Source: Oscillospiraceae bacterium
Lineage (GTDB): Bacteria > Bacillota > Clostridia > Oscillospirales > Oscillospiraceae
DNA: 46,760 bases
Assembly: GCA_017458085.1 (NCBI GenBank)
Contig: JAFTGE010000102.1
Coordinates: 1-46,760, forward strand
Direction of reading: 5' to 3'
The stretch's first letter is position 1. The number at the start of each line of letters is the position of its first letter. The translations under genes were made by a program, and so were the position numbers. Below, piece by piece: positions 1-8,286 of the stretch. The notes under the pieces are model-generated. The model was given only the letters and a program-made list of their open reading frames with translations, was not told where the DNA came from and ran no database searches.

Positions 1-9
1 AAAAAGAGC

Positions 10-150
10 GTCATTCCGAGCCAGTGCTCACACTGGCGTGGGAATCCGCTCTCCGGTAAAGTGCTGGAAATATGCGGCTTTCGGGGAATACGGATTGCAC
101 CCGCAGGGCGTACACCACACCAGTGACGCGGTCACTGGTTCGCAATGACA
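10..150. repeat. MITE-like inverted-repeat element, copy 1
   Basis: Non-coding repeat bounded by imperfect terminal inverted repeats: it begins GTCATTCCGAG and ends TCGCAATGACA. Each half carries its own hairpin (CCAGTG/CACTGG near 21-36 and CCAGTGAC/GTCACTGG near 120-138). Related sequence lies at 11526-11639, and a half copy at 19377-19410. It has no coding capacity, so it is probably a passively mobilised or REP-type element. Confidence 0.65.
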
Positions 151-203
151 GATGGGTACTTTGTCTACAGTCTGAGGGCGGGCCGCGTTTTGGGGCCCGC
201 CCT
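141..203. repeat. 34-bp dispersed repeat plus GC hairpin
   Basis: Positions 141-174 are identical to 19404-19437. Next comes a perfect 10-bp stem (AGGGCGGGCC at 175-184, GGCCCGCCCT at 194-203); the second copy is likewise followed by a GC-rich hairpin at 19441-19460. There is no T-run, so this looks like part of a repeat unit rather than a terminator. Confidence 0.7.
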
Positions 204-212
204 CCGGCAATT

Positions 213-425
213 TTATTCCATCGGATGCTTGCGTGTCGGTTTGACGTTGAGATCAGGGTCGATGTCCCCTTCGATTTTCCCGTTCTTTCCCTCAAAATTA
301 TGTATATCATGGCGGATCAGGACAAGAATATGGCTATTGAGAGAACGCCCCTCATAATCAGCAACATAATTAAGCTTCTGGAGCATTTCTTCCTCTATGC
401 GAATGGAAACACTTTTTATTGCCAT
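213..425 (-). CDS. Arc-type ribbon-helix-helix DNA-binding protein
   Basis: A 70-residue protein with the layout of an Arc/MetJ ribbon-helix-helix repressor: a short basic N-terminal strand (KSVSIRI, residues 4-10), helix A (about 11-25), a turn containing EGRSLNSHI and helix B to about residue 45. The polar tail ends in DPDLNVKP. Such proteins dimerise and insert the strand pair into the major groove, usually repressing their own operon. Start ATG at 425 has a GGTGAG element just upstream. It is divergent from the 56-residue gene at 538, and palindromes lie between them (426-475, 493-513), suggesting autoregulation. Likely an accessory regulator; the target is unknown. Confidence 0.75.
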   Translation of the reverse strand: MAIKSVSIRIEEEMLQKLNYVADYEGRSLNSHILVLIRHDIHNFEGKNGKIEGDIDPDLNVKPTRKHPME

Positions 426-513
426 GATCTCACCCGAAAAGTGGATATACTGTGTGTTTACTTTAAGGTGAGATCGAATAAAGATGTTTAAAATAGATAT
501 ACAATATATCTAT
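426..513. promoter_or_regulatory. Candidate operators between divergent small genes
   Basis: Two perfect inverted repeats lie here. GATCTCACC (426-434) pairs with GGTGAGATC (467-475), and the left arm covers the Shine-Dalgarno of the ribbon-helix-helix gene. ATAGATATA-CAA-TATATCTAT (493-513) overlaps a possible TACAAT -10 box (500-505) for the rightward gene. The AT-rich palindrome is a plausible Arc-type binding site; this is inferred from position and symmetry. Confidence 0.45.
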
Positions 514-537
514 AACATTTCGAGGAGATTTGATTTC

Positions 538-708
538 ATGCCCGATTATCAGAAGATGTATGCGCTTCTCTGTGCCGCGGCCTCCGAGGCCATCGATCGG
601 ATCGACGCAAGCCGCCCACGGGAGGCGAGAGCGCTGCTGCAGCGGGCGCTGTGGCAGGCGGAGGAGCTGTACGTGCGCGCCGGAGAGCCAGCAGAGGATC
701 GCCCCTGA
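538..708 (+). CDS. Small helical protein of unknown function (56 aa)
   Basis: Starts at ATG 538, about 8 nt after a CGAGGAG ribosome-binding site; an upstream in-frame ATG at 484 has no such site. The protein (MPDYQKMYALLC...) reads as two amphipathic helices rich in Ala, Glu and Arg, with no signal peptide or membrane segment. Short Ala-rich proteins beginning in this way are common in clostridial accessory DNA, but I do not know their function. Its neighbours are a ribbon-helix-helix regulator (divergent) and a 27-residue microgene. Confidence 0.6.
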   Translation: MPDYQKMYALLCAAASEAIDRIDASRPREARALLQRALWQAEELYVRAGEPAEDRP

Positions 709-742
709 CCGCGCAAGCAGGTGCGCCCTTTGTTCTACCCGA

Positions 743-771
743 TTGACAAAGGCTGTCTGTTTTTGTAGAAT
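743..771 (+). promoter_or_regulatory. Sigma-A promoter for the 27-aa microgene
   Basis: TTGACA (743-748), a 17-bp spacer and TAGAAT (766-771): near-consensus. Transcription would start near 778, leaving a leader of about 70 nt before the ATG at 849. Confidence 0.7.
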
Positions 772-848
772 AGAATTGCCCGCAAGGGCAGGCGTTGCCA
801 TACATACGGTAGGCGGATTCAGCACATCTCCGCAGAGGAGGTGAGGCT

Positions 849-932
849 ATGCCGATTACTTTGACATTTCACATCTTCGGATGCACGATCACAGTCACAG
901 TAAAACGCGGAACCCGCCACTCTGCCAAGTGA
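849..932 (+). CDS. 27-residue microprotein
   Basis: ATG 849 to TGA 930-932, preceded by a very strong ribosome-binding site (AGGAGGTGAGG at 835-845) and the promoter at 743-771. The peptide has an alternating, beta-prone core (ITLTFHIFGCTITVTV) and a basic tail KRGTRHSAK. The region has its own promoter, ribosome-binding site and terminator (959-992), which supports expression. I do not know the function; a short regulatory or membrane-associated peptide is possible. Confidence 0.55.
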   Translation: MPITLTFHIFGCTITVTVKRGTRHSAK

Positions 933-958
933 CGGGTGCTGTAAAATTGAATCCTGCT

Positions 959-992
959 AAAGGCTGAACCGTTTACCGGCAACGCCTTTTTT
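959..992 (+). terminator. Rho-independent terminator of the microgene
   Basis: AAAGGC (959-964) pairs with GCCTTT (984-989), with an inner CCG/CGG pairing across an internal loop, followed by a T-run to 992. It closes the short unit begun at 743. Confidence 0.55.
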
Positions 993-1050
993 CATACTTA
1001 TTATAACGTGGAAGGATTGCGGTGTCAAGAGGCGCCGCGGATGAAAGAGG

Positions 1051-1887
1051 CTAATCCTTTTTCAGCTTTCCGGGGCTGACGCCGAAGCTCTCCTTAAAGG
1101 CCCGGTGGAAGGCGGAGTAGTCGCCGTAGCCGCTGCTCTCGGCGGCCTTGGCCGCGGGTACGCCGTCCCGGATCAGCCGCGCCGCGTTCATCAGCCGCTT
1201 CTGCCGGATATAGGCGTGCACCGTGCTTCCGGTCTGCGCCTTGAAAAGCCGCATAAAATGATAACGGCTCATATAAATCTGCTCGGCAAGGCTGTCCACC
1301 GAAAGGGCCTCGCGAAAATGCTCGTTGATATAGGAAAGCACCTGCTGGATCTTGGGGTCATAGACCGCCGGCTGATCGGGCACAGCCTCATGCAGGCGGT
1401 TGATCTGGATCAGCAGCTGGATGATCTGCGTCTCGGCCATGGCCTGGGCGCCGAAGCGCGTGTCCTGCGCTGTCTTCTCATAGGTTTCCAGCGCCGCACG
1501 CAGCTCCTCGCGCTGCTCCGGGGCCACCGTCAGCAGATACCGCCGGTTCCGTTCGGCCTCGTCGAAGCAGTGCATCAGCCCCGCGCCGGGCATGACGCGC
1601 TCAAAATAACCCCGGTCGAGATAGAGGATGATGCGCTCATACGGCTGGCTGCGGTCGATGACGGCCTTGTGGATGGTGTGGTGCCGCACCAACAGCACCG
1701 TCCACGGCTCCAGCTCGTAGCTCTGCTCCTCCACCAGATACTCCACCCGGCCCGACAGCAGAATCACCAGCTTGTCAAACTCGTGAAAGTGGAAATCCCG
1801 CTCCTGCCCGGCGCTGTCCCTGAGATGGAAATAGTGAAAGCTTTCCCGCAGATATCCCGCGCGGTTGATCGTTCCCGCTGTTTCCAT
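1051..1887 (-). CDS. AraC-family transcriptional regulator
   Basis: A 278-residue cytoplasmic regulator. The N-terminal half resembles an AraC-type cupin sensor (HFHEFDKLVILLSGRVEY, about residues 33-50; histidines near 69-73). The last 100 residues hold the two helix-turn-helix motifs of the AraC/XylS family: LSVDSLAEQIYMSRYHFMRL, then AAKAAESSGYGDYSAFHRAF and the closing FGVSPGK. It is divergent from the DAACS symporter at 2010. Three TGCAA repeats with 21-22 bp spacing lie between them, which fits AraC-type binding, so it probably controls uptake of the symporter's substrate. The ligand cannot be told from sequence. Confidence 0.88.
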   Translation of the reverse strand: METAGTINRAGYLRESFHYFHLRDSAGQERDFHFHEFDKLVILLSGRVEYLVEEQSYELEPWTVLLVRHHTIHKAVIDRSQPYERIILYLDRGYFERVMPGAGLMHCFDEAERNRRYLLTVAPEQREELRAALETYEKTAQDTRFGAQAMAETQIIQLLIQINRLHEAVPDQPAVYDPKIQQVLSYINEHFREALSVDSLAEQIYMSRYHFMRLFKAQTGSTVHAYIRQKRLMNAARLIRDGVPAAKAAESSGYGDYSAFHRAFKESFGVSPGKLKKD

Positions 1888-1924
1888 GGTCCCACCCCCT
1901 CACCGGGCAGTATATAGCACTTTT

Positions 1925-1979
1925 TGCAATGTTTCAAGCATAATCTGCAATTTACATGGCAAATCCTTGCAAATATAAT
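1925..1979 (+). promoter_or_regulatory. Symporter promoter with 21-bp-spaced activator repeats
   Basis: TTTACA (1951-1956), a 17-bp spacer and TATAAT (1974-1979) form a good promoter for the symporter. TGCAAT occurs at 1925-1930 and 1946-1951, and TGCAAA at 1968-1973: direct repeats two helical turns apart, on one DNA face. That is the usual geometry of AraC-family half-sites. Confidence 0.6.
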
Positions 1980-2009
1980 ATGTGTGATAACTAGGAAGGG
2001 AGCAGTTTC

Positions 2010-3251
2010 ATGAAATCCAACAACTTCTTTAAGAACAACTGGTTCATGCTGACGATGGTTCTCGGCATGGTCGCCGGCGCGATCACCGGCTGGCTCTGGC
2101 CGGGCGCGACCGCACTGGAGCCGCTGGGCACCATCTTCATCAATATGATGTTCTGCGTTGTGGTGCCGATGGTGTTCTTCTCCATCTCCAGCGCCATCGC
2201 CAATATGGTCAGCGCGAAAAAGGCCGGCAAGGTCATGGGCACCACCGTCGTCACCTTCCTGTGCACCGCCGCCATCGCCGCGGTCATCATGTATGTGATC
2301 GTGCGCATCATCAACATCGTCCCCACCGGCTTCGAGGCCATCGAGACCGCCGAGGCCACCGAGATCAGCGTCCCGACCCTGATCGTAAACTTCTTCACCA
2401 AGCCCGATTTCACGGAGCTGTTCAGCCGCCGTGCCATCCTGCCCCTGATCGTGGCGGCGATCCTCTTCGGCTTCGGCGTGCAGATGTCCGGCGGTAAGGA
2501 CACCATGACCGCAAAGCTGCTGGCCGACATCAACGGCTGCCTGATGAAGACCATGCGCATCATCACCTACTACGCGCCCATCGGCTTCTTCGGCTTCTTC
2601 GCCTCCCTGGTCGCCACCTTCGGCCCCAGCCTCATCGGTGCCTACGGCAAGACCGTCATCATCTACTACGTGGTCGCCTTCGTGTACATGTTCGCCTTCG
2701 CCCCCATTTACGCCAACTTCGGCGGCGGCAAGGGCGCGGCCAAGGTCATGTGGAAGCACCTGTTCCAGCCGGCGGCCGTCTCCTTCGGTACCTGCTCCTC
2801 CGTCGCCACCATCCCCACCAACATGGAAGCCTGCGAGGATACCGGCGTCTCCAAGGACGTCAGCGAGATCGTCATCCCCCTCGGCGCCACCATGCACATG
2901 GACGGCTCGGCCATGAGCGCCATCATCAAGGTCGCCTTCCTGTTCTCCCTGTTCGGCCAGGACTTCAACACCGGCCGCGCGATCCTCGCGATCATCGTCG
3001 CGGTGTTCTCCTCCGTGGCCATGTCCGGTATTCCCGGCGGCGGCGGCACGGGCGAGCTGGTGCTCTGCTCCATCTTCTTCCCTGAGCAGATCGGTCTGGC
3101 GCTGCCCATCGCCTGGGCCCTGGGCGACCTGGTCGATCCTCCCGCCACCATGGTCAACGCCGCCATGGACTATGTCTCCACCTACATCGTCTCCAAGTAC
3201 GTCGACGGCAAGGATTGGCTCCAGAAGCAGCTGGCAAAGGGTAAGAAATAA
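2010..3251 (+). CDS. Dicarboxylate/amino acid:cation symporter (DAACS family)
   Basis: A 413-residue polytopic membrane protein of the glutamate/dicarboxylate (GltP, SstT, DctA) fold, taking up a small anionic or neutral amino acid with Na+ or H+. Family signatures are the serine-rich hairpin SFGTCSSVATIPTNM (about 257-271), the sodium-site HMDGSAM (about 294, the NMDGT equivalent) and DPPATMVNAAMD (about 375-386). The Arg that binds the substrate side-chain carboxylate in glutamate transporters is not seen in that last motif, so a neutral substrate such as serine/threonine is possible. Start ATG 2010 follows GGAAGGGAG. It is likely controlled by the divergent AraC regulator. Confidence 0.88.
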   Translation: MKSNNFFKNNWFMLTMVLGMVAGAITGWLWPGATALEPLGTIFINMMFCVVVPMVFFSISSAIANMVSAKKAGKVMGTTVVTFLCTAAIAAVIMYVIVRIINIVPTGFEAIETAEATEISVPTLIVNFFTKPDFTELFSRRAILPLIVAAILFGFGVQMSGGKDTMTAKLLADINGCLMKTMRIITYYAPIGFFGFFASLVATFGPSLIGAYGKTVIIYYVVAFVYMFAFAPIYANFGGGKGAAKVMWKHLFQPAAVSFGTCSSVATIPTNMEACEDTGVSKDVSEIVIPLGATMHMDGSAMSAIIKVAFLFSLFGQDFNTGRAILAIIVAVFSSVAMSGIPGGGGTGELVLCSIFFPEQIGLALPIAWALGDLVDPPATMVNAAMDYVSTYIVSKYVDGKDWLQKQLAKGKK

Positions 3252-3267
3252 GCTTGATACATACCGC

Positions 3268-3300
3268 AAGCCCGGTGCACACGCACCGGGCTTGGTTTTT
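3268..3300 (+). terminator. Terminator of the symporter gene
   Basis: An 11-bp stem (AAGCCCGGTGC at 3268-3278, GCACCGGGCTT at 3283-3293) with a 4-nt loop, then GGTTTTT. Confidence 0.9.
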
Positions 3301-3317
3301 CCTGGAGAAGCAAGGCA

Positions 3318-3349
3318 AAGCACCCGCAGACATTCGTCTGCGGGTGCTT
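3318..3349 (-). terminator. Terminator of rny
   Basis: A perfect 14-bp stem (AAGCACCCGCAGAC / GTCTGCGGGTGCTT) with an ATTC loop, just beyond the rny stop codon. The T-tract on the minus strand is short. Confidence 0.75.
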
Positions 3350-3365
3350 ACATTCTGTGAGGTAT

Positions 3366-4907
3366 TTACTTGGCGTAATCGACGGCCTTGGTCTCGCGCA
3401 GCAGGTGCACCTTGATCTGACCGGGGTAGGTGAGCTCCTCCTCGATCTTCTTGGCGATGTCGCGGGCCAGGAGGACCATCTGATCCTCGCTGACGTCCTC
3501 GGGCTTGACCATAATGCGGATCTCGCGCCCGGCCTGGATGGCGTAGGAGCTGGCGATGCCGGGGAAGCTCTTGGAAACCTCCTCCAGCTTTTCCAGGCGC
3601 TTGACGTAGTTCTCGATGTTCTCGCGGCGCGCGCCGGGACGGGAAGCGGAAATGGCGTCCGCCGCCTGGACCAGACAGGCCTCGATGGTGTGGGGCTCCA
3701 CGTCGCCGTGGTGGGCCTCGATGCAGTGGATGACCGCCTCGGACTCTTTATAGCGGCGGGCGATGTCCACGCCGATGGTGACATGGCTGCCCTCGACCTC
3801 GTGGTCGATGGACTTGCCGATATCGTGCAGCAGACCCGCGCGCTTGGCCACGTTCACGTCCACGCCGAGCTCGGCGGCCATGAGGCCGGCCACATGGGAG
3901 ACCTCGATGGAGTGGTTCAGGACGTTCTGGCCGTAGCTGGTGCGGTACTTCATGCGGCCCAGGAGCTTGATGATCTCCGGGTGCAGGCCGTGGATGTTGG
4001 TCTCGAACACCGCGCGCTCGCCCTCGGCCTTGATGGTGGCGTTGACCTCTTTCTGGGCCTTGGCGACCATTTCCTCAATGCGGGCGGGGTGGATGCGGCC
4101 GTCGGCGATCAGCTTCTCCAGGGCAAGACGCGCCACCTCGCGGCGGACGGGGTCAAAGCTGGAGACGGTGATGGCCTCGGGGGTATCGTCGATGATCAGA
4201 TCGCAGCCGGTGAGGGTTTCGATGCTGCGGATGTTGCGGCCTTCGCGGCCGATGATGCGGCCCTTCATCTCGTCGTTGGGGAGAGGGACGACGGAGACGG
4301 TGATTTCGCTGGCGTGGTCGGTGGCACAGCGCTGGATGGCGGTGGCAATGATCTCTCTGGCGCGATCGTCGGCCTCCTCCTTGAACTGGGCCTCCACCTC
4401 CTTGACCTTCATGGCCATTTCGTGGGTGCATTCATCGCGGACGTTGGCAATCAGGTAAGCCTTGGCCTCATCGATGGAGAAGCCGGAGATCTTTTCCAAC
4501 ATTTCCAGCTGGCTCTTTTTGACCAGGGCCACCTCCTGCTGCTGGGCTTCGACGGCGGCGATTTTGTTTGCCAGGGTCTCGTTCTTTTTCTCGGCGGCGT
4601 CGATCTTGCGGTCGAGATTTTCTTCCTTCTGCTGAAGGCGGCGCTCCTGCTTCTGCAGCTCGGCCCGGCGCTCCTTTACCTCCCGCTCGTACTCGGAGCG
4701 GTTTTTGTGTATTTCTTCCTTTGCCTCAACGAGAGCTTCCCGTTTCTTGCTCTCTGCACTCTTGATCGCTTCATTAATGATACGCTTGGCCTCATCCTCG
4801 GCGCTGGAAATCTCCCGCTCCGCAACCTTCTTGCGGTACACGGTGCCCAGCACAAAGCCGACGGCGGCCAACACGACAGCAATAACAATCCATAACAGCG
4901 TTGGCAT
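3366..4907 (-). CDS. rny: Ribonuclease Y
   Basis: A 513-residue membrane-anchored endoribonuclease that starts bulk mRNA decay in Firmicutes. It has the full family layout: an N-terminal membrane helix (about 5-25), a long charged coiled coil (about 30-200), a KH RNA-binding domain ([12 protein letters not shown] near 215) and an HD domain (LLHDIGKS near 358) that binds the catalytic metal. The start is placed at ATG 4907, about 12 nt after GGAGGTG; an upstream in-frame ATG lies within that ribosome-binding site. It is a single-gene unit with its own promoter (5059-5087) and terminator. Confidence 0.95.
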   Translation of the reverse strand: MPTLLWIVIAVVLAAVGFVLGTVYRKKVAEREISSAEDEAKRIINEAIKSAESKKREALVEAKEEIHKNRSEYEREVKERRAELQKQERRLQQKEENLDRKIDAAEKKNETLANKIAAVEAQQQEVALVKKSQLEMLEKISGFSIDEAKAYLIANVRDECTHEMAMKVKEVEAQFKEEADDRAREIIATAIQRCATDHASEITVSVVPLPNDEMKGRIIGREGRNIRSIETLTGCDLIIDDTPEAITVSSFDPVRREVARLALEKLIADGRIHPARIEEMVAKAQKEVNATIKAEGERAVFETNIHGLHPEIIKLLGRMKYRTSYGQNVLNHSIEVSHVAGLMAAELGVDVNVAKRAGLLHDIGKSIDHEVEGSHVTIGVDIARRYKESEAVIHCIEAHHGDVEPHTIEACLVQAADAISASRPGARRENIENYVKRLEKLEEVSKSFPGIASSYAIQAGREIRIMVKPEDVSEDQMVLLARDIAKKIEEELTYPGQIKVHLLRETKAVDYAK

Positions 4908-5058
4908 AGTCAGTAAACACACCTCCATTCTTTCAGAATTTTGCGGTGGTTTAGATGCACTTGATCTAGATGAAGACGAACCATAAAACGCGTTCGTCGT
5001 AATTGAAAAGTAATATCTGTAAGAAGCTCCCCATGCTTCCTAAAATATTAACCAATTT

Positions 5059-5087
5059 ATTTTACCCTCTCCCCCGTGTTATGTCAA
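5059..5087 (-). promoter_or_regulatory. Promoter of rny
   Basis: On the minus strand: TTGACA (5087-5082), a 17-bp spacer and TAAAAT (5064-5059). The leader would be about 150 nt. Confidence 0.7.
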
Positions 5088-5188
5088 GTAAAACTCTGCA
5101 AACCCTTTACAAAGAGTTAACAGCTTGAGCCTGTACCCGCAACGGAAAAAGGGTTATAATGGGCAAAACACCTTCAAAGGAGACTGCC

Positions 5189-7438
5189 ATGCATCTTCCC
5201 GCACTGATATCCGATCTGGCGATCATCCTGCTCACCGGCGGTGTGGTCACGCTGATTTTTCGCAAGCTCAACCAGCCGCTGGTGCTGGGTTATATTCTGG
5301 CCGGCTTTCTGATCGGCCCTTACCTGCCCTTTTTCTTCACCGTGGCCGACGCCGAATCCATCTCCACCTGGAGTGAAATCGGCATTATCATCCTCATGTT
5401 CGGCCTGGGGCTGGAGTTTAATCTGCACAAGCTGGTCTCCGTCGGCGGCACCGGCATCATCACCGCCCTGACCGAAGTGGCGGGCATGCTCATCGTCGGC
5501 TACCTGGTCGGTCAGGCCATGGGCTGGGGCGAGATGGACAGTCTCTTCCTCGGCGGTATGCTTTCCATGAGCTCCACCACCATCATCATCAAAGCCTTCG
5601 ACGATCTCAAGGTGCGGCAGGAGCCCTTTGCCCAGCTGGTCTTTGGCACCCTGGTCATCGAGGACATCGCCGGCATCTTCATGATGATCATCCTCTCCAC
5701 CATTTCCGTGGGCCAATCGGTCTCCGGCGCACAGCTGGCCTTCAAGCTGGGCATGCTGGTGCTGTACCTGGCGCTGTGGCTGCTGGCGGGAATCTATCTG
5801 CTGCCCACGGCGCTGAAAAAGGCCACCCCGCTCATGAGCGACGAGACGCTGCTGGTGGTGTCGCTGGGGCTTTGCTTTGGCATGGTGCTGCTGGCCGACG
5901 CGCTGGGCTTTTCCTCTGCTCTGGGTGCGTTCCTGGCAGGTTCCCTGCTGGCCGGCACCGTCCAGGCCGAACGCGTGGAGCACCTGACCCAGGGGGTCAA
6001 GGATCTGTTCGGCGCGGTGTTCTTTATCTCGGTCGGCATGATGGTCGACCCCGCCATGATCGCGCGGCATATCGTACCGATCCTGCTTCTCTCCGCCGTC
6101 ACGGTCGTCGGCAAGCTGAGCATCTCCTCGCTGGGCGTGCTGCTGTCGGGACAGAGCCTGCGCACGGCGATCCACTGCGGCTGCTCCCTGGCGCAGATCG
6201 GGGAGTTTGCCTTCATCATCGCCTCTCTGGGCCTTTCCCTCGGCGTGATCGCGGACTATATCTATCCCATTATCATCGCCGTCTCCATCATCACCACCCT
6301 GACCACGCCCTTCTTCATCCAGCACGCGGACGGGGTGTTTCAGCTGGTCAATCGTCTCCTGCCCCAAAAGCTCAGCCGGAAGCTGGAGCGCTACACCGAC
6401 GCGCCGGAGACCGCCGCCCAGGACAGCGAGTGGGCCGCGTACCTGCGCCGCTACTTCAAGCTGGTGCTGCTCTATGGCGTGATCATGGCGGGTATCAACA
6501 TCATCGGCCGCCATCTGGTGCTGCCGCTGCTGGACAGCGTGCTGCCCGGCACGCGTCCGGCACGGCTTGTGGTGCTGGCGCTCATTTACGTGGGCATGGC
6601 CCTGTTCATCCGGCCCATGCTGGACACCCGCTCCACCGCCTACACCACGCTCTGGATGAAAAGCCGCGGCTACCACCTGCCGCTCATGGCGTTGAGCGCG
6701 CTGCGGCTGCTGCTGATCGTGCTGCTGTTCTTCCTGCCGCTGCGCCAGCTGCTGGGCGTATCCAGCCTGTGGCTGCTGCCGGTGATCCTGGCGGCGGTGC
6801 TGCTGGCCTCGCGGATGGGCTGGCTTGCCTCGGCCTACTTACGTATCGAGGCGCGCTTTCTCGCCAATCTCAACGAGCGGCAGCTCTCCCGCTTTTCCGA
6901 CAGTGACGCCGGTCAGCTCTGGCTGGACGAGCAGCTGCATGTGGACTCCTTGCCTTGCCCCGACGCCTATGCCGGGCAGAGCCTGCAGGAGCTCGCGTGG
7001 GGAAAGCGCTATGGCGTCAATATCATCCGCCTTGTTCATGGCCGTCGCCGCCGCAACATGCCCAGCGGCCGCGTGACGCTGATGGGCGGGGATACCGCCA
7101 CCGTGATCGGCACGCAGGAGAATCTGCGTTCGCTGCGTCTGGCGCTCGGCCTGGAGCCGCGTGAGGATACCCCCACGCTCCGCGCCTTCATTGCCGCGCA
7201 GGATGAATCGGACGCGAATCTCTACTCCTATGCGCTGCCGATCGAAAAGGGCAGCGCCCTGGACGGCAGCACCATCAAGGCCAGCGCCATCCGTGAAAAC
7301 TACGACTGCATGGTGCTGGGGCTCCAGCGGGACAACCTGCCCCTGGTGCAGCCGGATATCAACATGGTCATGCAGAGCGGCGACCTGGTCTGGATCCTTG
7401 GCACCCGCACCATGGCTGCAAAGGTTTTGGCAGAATAA
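5189..7438 (+). CDS. CPA2-family cation:proton antiporter with C-terminal RCK_C domains
   Basis: A 749-residue membrane protein that probably exchanges K+ or Na+ for H+. Residues 1-385 are the Na+/H+ exchanger core (GYILAGFLIGPYLPF near 32; MSSTTIIIKAF near 130; GAFLAGSLLAG near 250). About four more membrane segments follow (about 420-560). The cytoplasmic end holds two TrkA-C-like modules (about 590-655 and 675-749), which in KefB/KtrA relatives bind regulatory ligands. No nucleotide-binding RCK_N (Rossmann) domain is visible. Start ATG 5189 follows AAAGGAG. The IMPase-like gene begins 10 nt after its stop, so they are co-transcribed. Confidence 0.85.
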   Translation: MHLPALISDLAIILLTGGVVTLIFRKLNQPLVLGYILAGFLIGPYLPFFFTVADAESISTWSEIGIIILMFGLGLEFNLHKLVSVGGTGIITALTEVAGMLIVGYLVGQAMGWGEMDSLFLGGMLSMSSTTIIIKAFDDLKVRQEPFAQLVFGTLVIEDIAGIFMMIILSTISVGQSVSGAQLAFKLGMLVLYLALWLLAGIYLLPTALKKATPLMSDETLLVVSLGLCFGMVLLADALGFSSALGAFLAGSLLAGTVQAERVEHLTQGVKDLFGAVFFISVGMMVDPAMIARHIVPILLLSAVTVVGKLSISSLGVLLSGQSLRTAIHCGCSLAQIGEFAFIIASLGLSLGVIADYIYPIIIAVSIITTLTTPFFIQHADGVFQLVNRLLPQKLSRKLERYTDAPETAAQDSEWAAYLRRYFKLVLLYGVIMAGINIIGRHLVLPLLDSVLPGTRPARLVVLALIYVGMALFIRPMLDTRSTAYTTLWMKSRGYHLPLMALSALRLLLIVLLFFLPLRQLLGVSSLWLLPVILAAVLLASRMGWLASAYLRIEARFLANLNERQLSRFSDSDAGQLWLDEQLHVDSLPCPDAYAGQSLQELAWGKRYGVNIIRLVHGRRRRNMPSGRVTLMGGDTATVIGTQENLRSLRLALGLEPREDTPTLRAFIAAQDESDANLYSYALPIEKGSALDGSTIKASAIRENYDCMVLGLQRDNLPLVQPDINMVMQSGDLVWILGTRTMAAKVLAE

Positions 7439-7448
7439 GGAGGATTTT

Positions 7449-8231
7449 ATGACCGACCGAGAAATTTTGGATATCATTTGTGCCGCCCAGCTGGAGGCAG
7501 CGGAGCTGATACTCCACGCGCACGGCATCCTGGCCGAGTGCAAAACCGGCCACCGCGACGTGGTGACCGAGTATGACCGCCAGGTGCAGGCGCTGCTCAT
7601 CGCGCGGCTTTCCGACGCGGTGCCTCAGGCCCGCTTCTATTGCGAGGAAAGCGACCGGCAGGACGATCTGCATGCCGAGACGGTCTTCATCATTGACCCC
7701 ATCGACGGCACCATGAACTTTGTCCGCGGCTTTCATCACAGCTGCATCTCCGTGGCCTGCATGCGATCCGGTGAGCTTCGCGCCGCGGCCATCTACAACC
7801 CGTATGCAAAGGAGCATTTTACCGCGCTCAAGGGCGCGGGCGCCTGGCTCAATGCCCGGCCCATCCATGTCAGCGACGCGCCTTTAAGCGAGAGCGTGGT
7901 CTGCTGCGGCACCGCCCCCTACAAGACGGAGCTTCTGGACCGGACCTTTTCGCTGATGCGCGCGGTCTGCGAGGCTTCGCTGGACATCCGGCGGGAGGGT
8001 TCGGCGGCGCTGGATCTCTGCTCGGCCGCGTCCGGCCGCGCGGGGGTATACTTTGAGCTGAGCCTGTCCCTTTGGGATTACGCGGCGGGCAAGCTCCTTG
8101 TGGAGGAGGCCGGCGGCGTCTGCCGCACGGTCGACGGCGCGGCCCTGCCTTTGGACGGCTCCAAGCCCACCATTGCCGCCGGCGGCAGGCAGGCCGTGGA
8201 GGATTTTCTCGCCCTGGCAAAACGCATATAA
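7449..8231 (+). CDS. Inositol monophosphatase family protein
   Basis: A 260-residue Mg2+-dependent, Li+-sensitive-type phosphatase of the IMPase/FBPase superfamily. The metal-site motifs are present: TEYDRQ (about 40), EES (about 64), DPIDGTMNF (about 81-89) and WDYAAGKLLVEEAGG (about 207-221). The substrate could be inositol phosphate, 3'-phosphoadenosine phosphate or a sugar phosphate; the sequence does not decide. ATG 7449 follows AAGGAGG, which overlaps the stop codon of the antiporter gene, so the two are translationally close. Coupling to a cation antiporter may be significant because many IMPase-type enzymes are salt-sensitive. Confidence 0.88.
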   Translation: MTDREILDIICAAQLEAAELILHAHGILAECKTGHRDVVTEYDRQVQALLIARLSDAVPQARFYCEESDRQDDLHAETVFIIDPIDGTMNFVRGFHHSCISVACMRSGELRAAAIYNPYAKEHFTALKGAGAWLNARPIHVSDAPLSESVVCCGTAPYKTELLDRTFSLMRAVCEASLDIRREGSAALDLCSAASGRAGVYFELSLSLWDYAAGKLLVEEAGGVCRTVDGAALPLDGSKPTIAAGGRQAVEDFLALAKRI

Positions 8232-8285
8232 AAAGGGCGCTGCCTCTCAATAGCTTCTTTCGCTATTTTGAGACAGCGCCTTTTT
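8231..8285. terminator. Bidirectional terminator between convergent genes
   Basis: A long hairpin flanked by A5 on the left and T5 on the right: GGCGCTG (8236-8242) pairs with CAGCGCC (8274-8280), with inner CTCTCAATAGC/GCTATTTTGAG pairing. It serves the IMPase gene (plus) and fakA (minus). The TTTTGAGACAGC segment recurs in the terminator at 11640-11655. Confidence 0.88.
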
Positions 8286-8286
8286 A

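Noticed and set aside
1764..3323. 519-codon minus-strand open frame across the symporter gene
   Set aside because: Low-complexity Gly/Asp/His-rich shadow of the GC-rich symporter gene; no ribosome-binding site, and it conflicts with a clear family protein.
3357..4895. 512-codon plus-strand frame opposite rny
   Set aside because: Antisense shadow rich in Leu, Gly and Asp repeats; rny is certain.
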